A stretch of DNA of 20,100 bases. Origin: CAYXVU01 sp964468725. Lineage in GTDB: Bacteria; Acidobacteriota; Blastocatellia; UBA7656. Each line of letters starts with the position of its first letter. Positions within the stretch are counted from its first letter, which is position 1. The position numbers were made by a program, and so were the translations under genes. Of this stretch, positions 8,701-15,200 are shown piece by piece. The notes below the pieces were generated by a model. It had not been told where the DNA came from and did no database searches. It saw nothing but the letters and a program-made list of their open reading frames with translations. The stretch is taken from contig CAYXVU010000101.1 in the NCBI GenBank assembly GCA_964468725.1, positions 1 through 20,100 on the forward strand. The letters run 5' to 3'.

Positions 8701-9631
8701 GCCGCCTTCGGGTTCGTTCTTCCCGGTCGGCGTAACCACGGTGAATTGTATGGATAACCCGGCGCTCGATAAATCGGGCAGCGCGCGCCCCGAAGGCCTG
8801 ATGTTAGGACAATGCAGCTTCACCGTGACCGTCAACGACACGCAAGCGCCCGGCATCACCTGCCCGGCTCCGATCTCTACGGGCACCGCCACAGGCGCTT
8901 GTACGGCAGTCGTCAATTACGACGCGCCGACGGTAATGGACAATTGTCCGGGCGTAGGGGCTCCGACCTGTTCACCGGCTTCGGGTTCAACCTTCCCGGT
9001 GGGCATCACAACCGTTAACTGTTCGGTTAGTGACGCGGCGGGCAATGCGGCGAAGTGTTCGTTCACGATCACTGTGAGCGATGAGGAAGCGCCGACGATC
9101 AACTGCCCTGCCAATATCATTATCGTGACGCCGAACGGCAACCTGTCGGGAGTCGCCACCTTCAGCGTGACGGCATTGGACAACTGCGCGACGGTAACGC
9201 CGGTGTGCAATCCGCCTTCGGGCGCATCGTTCCCCGTCGGCACGACGACGGTGACCTGTACGGCATCGGACGGGGCGAATACGGCAACTTGCTCATTTAC
9301 AGTGACCGCCTTCGATGGCCGCTTGCAAGATGACACCGTCCCGACGCGCGTCGTCATATTCAACACCATCACCGGAGAGTATCGGTTCTGCTGTGACGCG
9401 ATGACCTTGGTTGGCCAAGCATCGAGCATCATTCGCAAAGGCGGCGAAATCATGTTGCAAGACAATCGCTCAGACCGGCGGGTCATCATTCGCGTGTCGA
9501 AGGCGATCTTCAAAGGGACGGCGACCGCCAATACGCTCGCGCCGCCGAATTTCCAATGTCAGATTCAAGACCGCGACACGCGCGATGACACCAGTCTCTG
9601 CATCGGCGCGCAACCGGCGCGCTCACAATAA
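5741..9631 (+). CDS. Secreted LTD/Calx-beta/endonuclease-exonuclease-phosphatase/HYR protein (ExeM/NucH-like)
   Basis: This is a probable extracellular nuclease or phosphodiesterase. A signal peptide spans about residues 1-39. A lamin-tail domain follows at about 52-185 (FFSEYIEGSSNNKAIEIYN), then a Calx-beta repeat at about 228-340 (EPNETFFVNVT, INNDD). A beta-rich OB-like region covers about 345-450. The catalytic EEP domain runs about 608-946 with all expected motifs: GFNLQRFF (Asn616), VVEVEN (Glu664), VNHLRS (His772), GDFNAF (Asp828, Asn830), LDHLLVN (Asp894) and SDHDPIVG (Asp936-His937). Three Cys-rich HYR repeats lie at about 951-1033, 1037-1115 and 1117-1192, and a 100-residue C-terminal tail contains further cysteines. 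AGGAG six bases upstream fixes the start. ExeM/NucH nucleases share the LTD plus EEP layout, but the substrate (DNA, RNA or a phosphoester) is inferred. HYR repeats suggest adhesion. It stands alone and ends at a terminator. Confidence 0.88.
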   Translation: MRPIKRFVNRYTMSFALFALLSTSLLLWSNPFKKSVLASYPAPLSPAPMAAPTELFFSEYIEGSSNNKAIEIYNGTGSAINLATENYVLQQFFNGSTTAGLNISLTGTVAAGDVYVVAQASAAAAILAQADQTSGSGFFNGDDAIVLRKGGTSGTIVDVIGQVGNDPGTEWGTGLTSTADNTLRRKAAICAGDTNPSDPFDPAIEWDGFATDTFDGLGSHTATCGGGNIISINDVPVTEGDSGTVTATFTVSLTAPAGAGGVTFDIATQDNTATVANNDYVMKSLTGQNIPAGSSTYAFSVTVNGDMMVEPNETFFVNVTNITGATAGDTQGLGTINNDDVTITPIHDIQGPGASSPIVGASVTTRGIVTGRKSNGFFIQEPDATVDADPMTSEGIFVFTSSAPPAAAAVGNLAQVTGTVAEFVPTADPLQPPLTELTSPSVVQISTGNPLPAAIPLTATFPNPAGVFDQLERVEGMRVSAASLTVVGPSAGNLSEANATSTERGDFSCVITSVARPFREPGIQAPDPAPMGTIPPIPRFDTNPETIVVDSNGLTGTTAIAASTGAVLTNIVGPLDYGFRRYTILPEVTIASLTGGMTPTAVNSTQSNEFTVAGFNLQRFFDMVDDPGISDVALTVTAFNNRLNKASLAIRNFLNTPDILCVVEVENLTALQAIANKINTDAGMANPMYTAHLIEGNDIGGIDVGFLIKTSVVTGATPRVTVGSVVQENAGELFVNPNSSTELLNDRPTLRLEATINFANGAAFPITVLVNHLRSLNGVDDPGPGSNGWPTAGERVRAKRQKQAESLANLIQALQMANPNKPMVVIGDFNAFEFNDGYGDSMNVIQGTPPPDNQTVVPGDGIDLVNPNLDNLFDTAPAAERYSFVFDGNAQSLDHLLVNAAMIANTSAQRVEHPRINADFNDTARNDPNSALRLSDHDPIVGFFALPNCEITCPSPVTQGNDTGQCGAVVTYTSPTTSGNCTSVSCSPPSGSFFPVGVTTVNCMDNPALDKSGSARPEGLMLGQCSFTVTVNDTQAPGITCPAPISTGTATGACTAVVNYDAPTVMDNCPGVGAPTCSPASGSTFPVGITTVNCSVSDAAGNAAKCSFTITVSDEEAPTINCPANIIIVTPNGNLSGVATFSVTALDNCATVTPVCNPPSGASFPVGTTTVTCTASDGANTATCSFTVTAFDGRLQDDTVPTRVVIFNTITGEYRFCCDAMTLVGQASSIIRKGGEIMLQDNRSDRRVIIRVSKAIFKGTATANTLAPPNFQCQIQDRDTRDDTSLCIGAQPARSQ

Positions 9632-9665
9632 GAGCGCAATCTCCATTGCGCAGTAGTCGAATTTC

Positions 9666-9697
9666 AGGCTGGTCTTTGCGACCAGCCTTTCTTTTTT
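9666..9697 (+). terminator. Intrinsic terminator of the nuclease gene
   Basis: AGGCTGGTC (9666-9674) pairs exactly with GACCAGCCT (9680-9688) around a 5-base loop, followed by a T-rich tract to 9697. It lies 35 bases beyond the stop codon and is a textbook rho-independent terminator. Confidence 0.9.
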
Positions 9698-9927
9698 GCA
9701 TTGGTCGTTTTGAGGATGCATGGTTGCAGCAAGGGGACGGTTCGAAGCGCTTACACCCGGTTTGATTGGCTTACGGAAATGGTGTAGCGCATGTCGCTTT
9801 TTGTGGCCAACGCCGCCGGTTTTGCAAACGTCCTAGCAATGGTTCGGGTCTGGCATTGTGATTGCCAGATAAAACGCTGAGAAGCGAGCGGAAAGGATCG
9901 CAGCGTTTGAATTTGGAGGTAATGATT

Positions 9928-10449
9928 ATGCGAAATCGTTTCTGGAAATCCCTGACGGCTTTGACCGTGTTCTCTTTTGTGCTGGCGTTGGCTGCACCGA
10001 GCTTTGCCCAATCGCGCGGCGGTTATTCGAATGACCGATGGCAAAACGACCGATGGGAAGATGGCCGATGGCAAAACGACCGCCGAATGTCGCGCATCAA
10101 TGTGAGTCGGTTGATTCGCCAAGCCGAAGATCGCAGCGACCAGTTTGTCATCTTATTTGATCGCGCTCTTGACCGCAGTCGTTTCGATGGCACACTGCGC
10201 GAAGATCGCTTGAACGAACGCGCGCGCCATCTGGAAAGAGAGTTGAACATCGTGCGTCAGCAATTCGAACGCACCAACAATCTCTATGCTCTGCGTTCGC
10301 ACATCGCCAACGCCATGGAGATCGCGCAAGGGATTAACAACGTTATGCACCGTCAGCGATTGCATCCGACGGTCGAACGTCACTGGTCGTTGCTGCGTTC
10401 GGATTTGAACCGCTTGGCAGGCGTGTTTAATGTCCGGCCATTGCGGTAG
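9928..10449 (+). CDS. Small exported protein with a pentapeptide DRW repeat, function unknown
   Basis: I do not recognise a family. From the chosen ATG the product has 173 residues. Residues 1-27 form a clear signal peptide (MRNRFWK, hydrophobic core, SFAQ), so the mature protein is probably periplasmic or secreted. Residues 35-54 are a run of five-residue units (NDRWQ, NDRWE, DGRWQ, NDRRM), rich in Arg, Trp and Asp. The remaining part, about 55-170, is highly charged and looks all-helical, with Arg/Glu/Asn/Leu heptad-like spacing. GGAGG at 9915-9919 is eight bases from the ATG at 9928 and too near the ATG at 9922; the frame also stays open from a TTG at 9862. The gene is flanked by terminators on both sides, so it is probably monocistronic. 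A structural or stress-related envelope role would be a guess. Confidence 0.75.
   Translation: MRNRFWKSLTALTVFSFVLALAAPSFAQSRGGYSNDRWQNDRWEDGRWQNDRRMSRINVSRLIRQAEDRSDQFVILFDRALDRSRFDGTLREDRLNERARHLERELNIVRQQFERTNNLYALRSHIANAMEIAQGINNVMHRQRLHPTVERHWSLLRSDLNRLAGVFNVRPLR
10030..10089 (+). repeat. 15-base in-frame tandem repeat
   Basis: Three copies of a 15-base unit of the form aaYgaccgatggcaa and a degenerate fourth lie in frame inside the small exported protein gene. They encode NDRWQ, NDRWE, DGRWQ and NDRRM. Copies one and two differ at two bases. Such repeats can change copy number by slippage without breaking the frame. Confidence 0.85.
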
Positions 10450-10525
10450 CGCATCTTTACTCGGCGTGCGGAACTCGACATTCCGCGCGCCCGTCTGACG
10501 CGCCGTGCATTGCAGTCAGAAGACA

Positions 10526-10553
10526 AAGGGCGAGAAGAAATCTTCTCGCCCTT
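10526..10553. terminator. Bidirectional terminator between converging genes
   Basis: AAGGGCGAGAAG (10526-10537) pairs exactly with CTTCTCGCCCTT (10542-10553) around a 4-base loop. It lies between the plus-strand exported protein gene and the minus-strand cyclase gene, which converge here. The right side continues as a T-rich stretch (cgtgttttctt); the left side is less T-rich, so termination is more convincing rightward. Confidence 0.75.
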
Positions 10554-10579
10554 CGTGTTTTCTTCAGCCGACAAGCGGT

Positions 10580-11383
10580 TCAGCGTTCGGCTCCGGGCAG
10601 CAAAGCGATGATTCGCAACGGGCCGCCGCTGCCGCCTTTGATCTTGATGGGCAGAGCAATGACGCGCGCGCCGACGGCGGGCACCTGCTTGAGATTGGCC
10701 ACGTTTTCAAAGGCCGGAACGTTCTCTCCCATCAGCGTGACGTGGCTGGCAAAGTTTTGCGATTGCCCGTAATCAATGCTTGCCGTGTCAATGCCGACGG
10801 CATTCGGTTTGCGATTCTTCACCAGCCACTCTGCCGCCGCCGGATCGAGTCCGGGAAAATGGAGTTCGGCAACCCCTTCTGCCCCGCGTTTATCAGTGCC
10901 GAGATAGTTGACGCGATTCGGCCAGTACTGCCCGAATCCGGTTTCGAGCAGCACGATGCTCCCATCGGGAATCCGTCCGTGTCGGGCTTCCCAATCGGTG
11001 AAGTCAGCGATGCCGATTTGATAATCGCGATTGGCCGCCGCTTTGACCGATACATCAATCTTGATGGCGGGCGCGATCAGTTGAGTGAGCGGAATCTCAT
11101 CTACCGTCCGGCGACCTTCGGCAAAGTGGATAGGCGCGTCAATATGCGTGCCGCCATGTTCGGCAGCACAGAATTGATAGGCCGAATAGTAATAGCCTTT
11201 TTCAGTCATCCCGGCGGCGACCGTCTCCAATTTGAAGGGGTTGGCGGTCGGCCAATAGACGGTTTCCGACGACAGATCATAAGACAGGTCCAGCCACTCT
11301 CCGGCAAGCGGTTGACTGGGCTTGGCGCAACTGATGGTCAATCCGCAAATCAGCAGCAGCATGGTGACCTTGATAGATTTCAT
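10580..11383 (-). CDS. Cyclase-family (kynurenine formamidase-like) metal hydrolase, probable lipoprotein
   Basis: This protein belongs to the cyclase/KynB family (PF04199), metal-dependent hydrolases that open amides such as N-formylkynurenine. The signature HGGTHIDAPIHF sits at residues 76-87, with His80, Asp82 and His86 as likely metal ligands. A second conserved block, GIDTASIDYG, lies at 197-206, and His214 and Glu220 are further candidate active-site residues. The length of 267 is slightly above KynB because of an N-terminal extension. Residues 1-18 form a hydrophobic signal ending in LTISC, which suggests a lipoprotein anchored at Cys19; Thr at -3 is not ideal for the lipobox. The start is supported by GGAGGA seven bases upstream. 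It stands alone, with no tryptophan-catabolism genes beside it, so kynurenine formamidase should not be assumed. Cyclic amides or isatin-type substrates are alternatives. Confidence 0.85.
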   Translation of the reverse strand: MKSIKVTMLLLICGLTISCAKPSQPLAGEWLDLSYDLSSETVYWPTANPFKLETVAAGMTEKGYYYSAYQFCAAEHGGTHIDAPIHFAEGRRTVDEIPLTQLIAPAIKIDVSVKAAANRDYQIGIADFTDWEARHGRIPDGSIVLLETGFGQYWPNRVNYLGTDKRGAEGVAELHFPGLDPAAAEWLVKNRKPNAVGIDTASIDYGQSQNFASHVTLMGENVPAFENVANLKQVPAVGARVIALPIKIKGGSGGPLRIIALLPGAER

Positions 11384-11521
11384 CCTGAGTTCCTCCCGCA
11401 GTTGATTGGAGTCGGCAATTCGGAGCAGAGCCTAGCAGCCGCAGCCCCACGCGGCAAATCGGTTTCCGGCAGAGACGCAACAATAGTCTTTACGAGACCG
11501 CCGCAAGTGATTATTCTGCAC

Positions 11522-11552
11522 CTGCCAAGGTCGCACACGTACGGCTTGGCAG
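11522..11552. promoter_or_regulatory. Inverted repeat overlapping a promoter candidate
   Basis: CTGCCAAG (11522-11529) and CTTGGCAG (11545-11552) form a perfect 8-bp inverted repeat separated by 15 bases. The right arm overlaps the -35 box of the promoter proposed at 11546-11573, as expected of a repressor site. The right arm can alternatively pair with CCAAG at 11554-11558. Confidence 0.35.
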
Positions 11553-11573
11553 CCCAAGCGGCTTCCTTACATT
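11546..11573 (+). promoter_or_regulatory. Promoter candidate for the CxxC protein gene
   Basis: TTGGCA (11546-11551) and TACATT (11568-11573) are spaced by 16 bases and resemble sigma-70 boxes. Transcription would start about 40 bases before the ATG at 11619. The -10 box is moderate, so confidence is limited. Confidence 0.3.
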
Positions 11574-11618
11574 CAGCCCCATAAACGAAAACTCAACAAG
11601 CGGAGTAAACGACGATTC

Positions 11619-12047
11619 ATGAGTACAGAGACGATGACCGAAATGACCCTGAGCCAACAGATTGCCTCTCGACTACAAACGTATACAGCCGATCCCGACC
11701 ACGATGCGTTGAATCTGCGCCAACGGGCTGTCGAGTTCGAAGCCTTGCCGTTGTGCGTGGATTGGGAACAGTGTTGGGCGCTCAAGGTAGACGGACGCGT
11801 CGTCGTATTCGCGCATGGCGACGGCGACGCGAATCTGCGCGAAGAGAGCGATGCGCGCATGATCAACGTTGCTTTGTATCAAGGCAGCTTGACGTATCCG
11901 GAGCTCAAAGCGTTGGTTCCGGCGCGCTCCGGCGATGCCGATGACTGCCCGTACTGCGTCGAAAAAGGGATTGACCCGACCAGCCTCGAACAACAACAGA
12001 TCATCTGCTATTGCGGCGGGTTGGGATGGATCCCGCGCGCCGATTAG
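11619..12047 (+). CDS. Uncharacterised 142-residue protein with C-terminal four-cysteine motif
   Basis: I do not recognise this family. The product has no signal peptide or membrane segment and is probably cytoplasmic. Residues 1-40 look helical; 41-90 contain alternating hydrophobic strands (WALKVDGRVVVFAHGD). The C-terminus carries Cys110-PY-Cys113 and Cys130-Y-Cys132-GG, that is CxxC-x16-CxC, which looks like a small zinc ribbon or an iron-sulfur or redox site. Cys46 and Cys52 are extra. The ATG at 11619 has only a GGAG at 11602-11605, 13 bases away, so the start is weakly supported; ATGs at 11634 and 11643 are alternatives. It is divergent from the cyclase lipoprotein with 235 bases between them, and a promoter with an inverted repeat lies upstream. 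The middle segment hints at a small alpha/beta domain, but I cannot name it. Confidence 0.7.
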   Translation: MSTETMTEMTLSQQIASRLQTYTADPDHDALNLRQRAVEFEALPLCVDWEQCWALKVDGRVVVFAHGDGDANLREESDARMINVALYQGSLTYPELKALVPARSGDADDCPYCVEKGIDPTSLEQQQIICYCGGLGWIPRAD

Positions 12048-12134
12048 CTGGTGGCTCTGATCCAATCAACCATCAGGCAGATACAAGCGGAGGCTTACAG
12101 TGTGGTGGCAGGCTTATCCGTTCTGATAGATCGA

Positions 12135-12172
12135 AGAAAGAGAGGAGAGCAAAATTGCCTTCCTCTCTTTCT
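12135..12172. terminator. Hairpin between converging genes, likely terminator
   Basis: AGAAAGAGAGGA (12135-12146) pairs exactly with bases 12161-12172 around a 14-base loop. It sits between the stop of the CxxC protein gene (12047) and the stop of the large minus-strand gene (12201). Neither flank has a strong T-run, but the location between convergent genes suits termination in both directions. Confidence 0.55.
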
Positions 12173-12200
12173 CCGATTCGTTGCTTCTTCGCTGGCGCGG

Positions 12201-15200
12201 TCACTGACGAACCGTGAGGATGCGTTCGTCTGTGTCTATATCGAAGGCTGAACTGGCATCGTGCCAGTTATTGTCGCGCCATGTTCGTATGGCCGACAGT
12301 TTGCCTTTGCCGGTGAAGAAGATGCCATATCCCCTCTCGGTGCGGAACTCAAATTCGATCTCGTCCGAGTCGAGTCCATTGATAGCCGGGTTGAGACAGA
12401 GCGATATCTTCGTGTTTTCCTCCGGCGCCATTACCAACCGCTCAAAAGAGAGTTTGATCGTGTTGTTGCCGACCGGATTGTTGACTCCCGGCGACCGGTC
12501 TCTTGCGTACCAAGGCATCGCGTCGTATTTGTGAATCGTGATGGTCTTCTTGGTCTTGTTGATGAGCAGCCAATCTATAAATTCCCAACCAGCCGGGCAG
12601 ATCGGCCACTTCTCGTCGTCGTCGTCCACTGGTACATAGGAGGTGGGCGAGAAGATGGGCAGGACTTCATAGGCGCGGCGCGCTGTGAGGTCGAGTTTCA
12701 AGTCCGGGGTAGGAATCAAATCTTCCGGCACGCTGACTTCGCCCACCTCTTTAGCGGTTAAGAGCGCCAGCGGGCGCACAGCTTGGCGTTTACTGCGCCT
12801 GCTTGGGGTGGCATCGCCAACAATGTGCCAACCTAAAAAATCACGCAGTCCGTAGCGTTTCGGCGCGTGCAGCACGATCTGCGGCGAGAGTTTCTTGTCA
12901 AAGGTGCGCAGGAAGCTGCCTTCCCCGTCCTGACGTCCATTGACATCGGGGAGATCGCACTGAATGAGCGGCGCGGCATCTCCGGCCATCTTCACAAATA
13001 GGGTGCTTAACCGATCATCAACGTTTTGGGAGACGTATTTCACCCGCAGCACCAACTCATTGAGTTTGCCCGCGTAGGTGCTGGGCGTGGCCGAACGGTA
13101 GATGGTGATTCCACCCCAAGCGGACGGGCGAAAATTGAGCAAAGACCCTTTGGCTTCCGCTTTGCCCTTTTGATCGTCGATCAAGTGGCGCAAGAGCGAA
13201 ATCGCCGCCGGGTCTGGCTCTCTGACCTTCAGGGTCTGATTACCGTCATGGTATTCGACATCCGTAGCCCAAAACATGTGATCGTCGCGGTATTTGGTCG
13301 GCGGCGGTTCATTCTGCTTCGTGCCATCCGCCGCGACGCTGTAGTCGCCACTGCGGAAGAGGAAGAGCCGCCCGCCGCGGCGCAACCGCGAGAGGCCATC
13401 GTGACGATAGACCAGACTGACATTGACCGCCTGTTTGGGGGGCGGGTTGGTCAGTTTGACGGTCGTCGCTTCGATGGCGGTGATGCGAATATCTTCATGA
13501 GTCGGGTTGAGGTAGCCCATGTCCATCAAGTCGAGATCAAGGCGACCGGCAGGCGTGTTGAGGGTCTCCAACTGATCGGGCTCTAACGAGAAGATAAACT
13601 CGCCCGTATGGGCTGGCGGATGGGTTTGATACCAATCAATAATCGCGCCGGTAATCAGTTTGAGTTGATCTTCGAAAACCGTCTTCAAGGTATTGAACTG
13701 ATCTTTGGTGAGCATGCCATTGGGACTGTCGGCCAGAAACTTGGCGAAGGCATCGAACATCTTCTGTGCGCGAAAATCCATCCCTGACATGTCTTGCAGC
13801 ATCAGGTAGTGGTAGGACTTGAGCAGGTAGTACTGATACTTCAGCAACCGATTTCGCGCCCGTTGCCCCATGCCGCGCGCATATTGCAGGGCTTCGTTGT
13901 TGAGGCGTTCGAGGGTGGCGTCCAGTTGGTCGCCGATCTCCAGACGCGCTAGCTGATTGCCAATCAGCGTCGCCGCCGACCGGTCAATGGTCTCCATCAC
14001 GGCCAGCAACTCTTCGGTGATGGCCTTCTTTCGCGCATTGAGCAAGGTCACTTTTTCGGTCAACTCTTTGTATTGCGGACTCTCGGCCAAAACGGATGCC
14101 AGTCGTTCGTCAATTTCGTCTTCGGAGACGGCAAAGCCGGAAAACGCGCCGGTGACTTGCTCTTTAGCCTCCTTCTGTTCGTCGAGATGTTTTTTGACCT
14201 TTTCGGCAAACTTCTTCTTCTCAATCGCCTTATCGAACTTCTCTTTGGCTTCGTCTTTCTCTTCGGTTTTGGCGGACTTCAAGCCTTCAAAGAGCTTCGA
14301 GACTTTGGGAACGAGTTTCTCTTCGACCACTCCGGAGAAAGCGCCCGCCAGACTGGGCAGACTGTCGAGCGGCTTATCGAGATCAATGTCGGAGAGCACG
14401 GTTACCCCTTTGCCGAACGCGCCGAGTACGGGTTGCCCGACGGGGATGAGTTGCATCACGCCGCCGAGAATCTTCGCCGAGCCGCGCAGAATGTGTTCGA
14501 GGCGCAAGTTATTGGCCACCTGCCGCCGCAATTCCTTTTGCAGACTGGAGAGGTCTTTGGTGAACTGCTCGATGTCTCTGACCAGTGTCTTGCGCTGTCC
14601 GTTGAGGTCAGAGAGTTTGCCTTGCGCCGTGTCGTAATCGGCCAATGCCTGTTCGCTCTCTTTTTGCAGTCGCACGATGGCTTCCTGAAGCGTTGCCTTC
14701 ACGCTCTGCTGCCGCTTGTTGGTATTCTCCATCCAATAGACCAAAAAGAGGGTGCGAATGGCATCTTCGACTTCGCGCTCATAGAGTTTCAGGTTGGTCT
14801 CAAACGACAGCATCGGCGCCCATCCGGCAGGGTTGCCGAAATAGTCGTAAGGGCTGGCGATGCGAGTCAGCAAAGCCAGCACGTCAGCGTGTAGCGCCGC
14901 GCCTTCGATCTGATCGCCTTTCTCTAACCCTTTGGCTTCTATCAGCTTTCGATACTGCTCTAACAACGCCCGCGCGTCTTCGTTGTATCCGGCCAGCATC
15001 GCGTCGTTGGCGTAGGGCAGCGCCGCACGCACCAGCGTCAGCCAGTAGACCGGCTCAGCAGACGGCAACGGCTTCAGTTCACCGGCTTTTGGCGGCGAGC
15101 CTGCTACTCCGGGAGCGATGGCCGCCGGACCGGGTTTGGTTTCGCGCTTCTGTTTACGGTTATCGCTCTCTAAAATTTTCAGCCCGATGCGACGATTGAG

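Noticed and set aside
10505..11584. 359-codon plus-strand frame
   Set aside because: It is antisense to the cyclase gene, has no ribosome binding site and starts within a terminator hairpin.
14073..14894. 273-codon plus-strand frame rich in Phe, Leu and Gly
   Set aside because: It mirrors the Lys/Glu-rich coiled coil on the minus strand (AAG/GAG read as CTT/CTC), which explains its apparent hydrophobicity.
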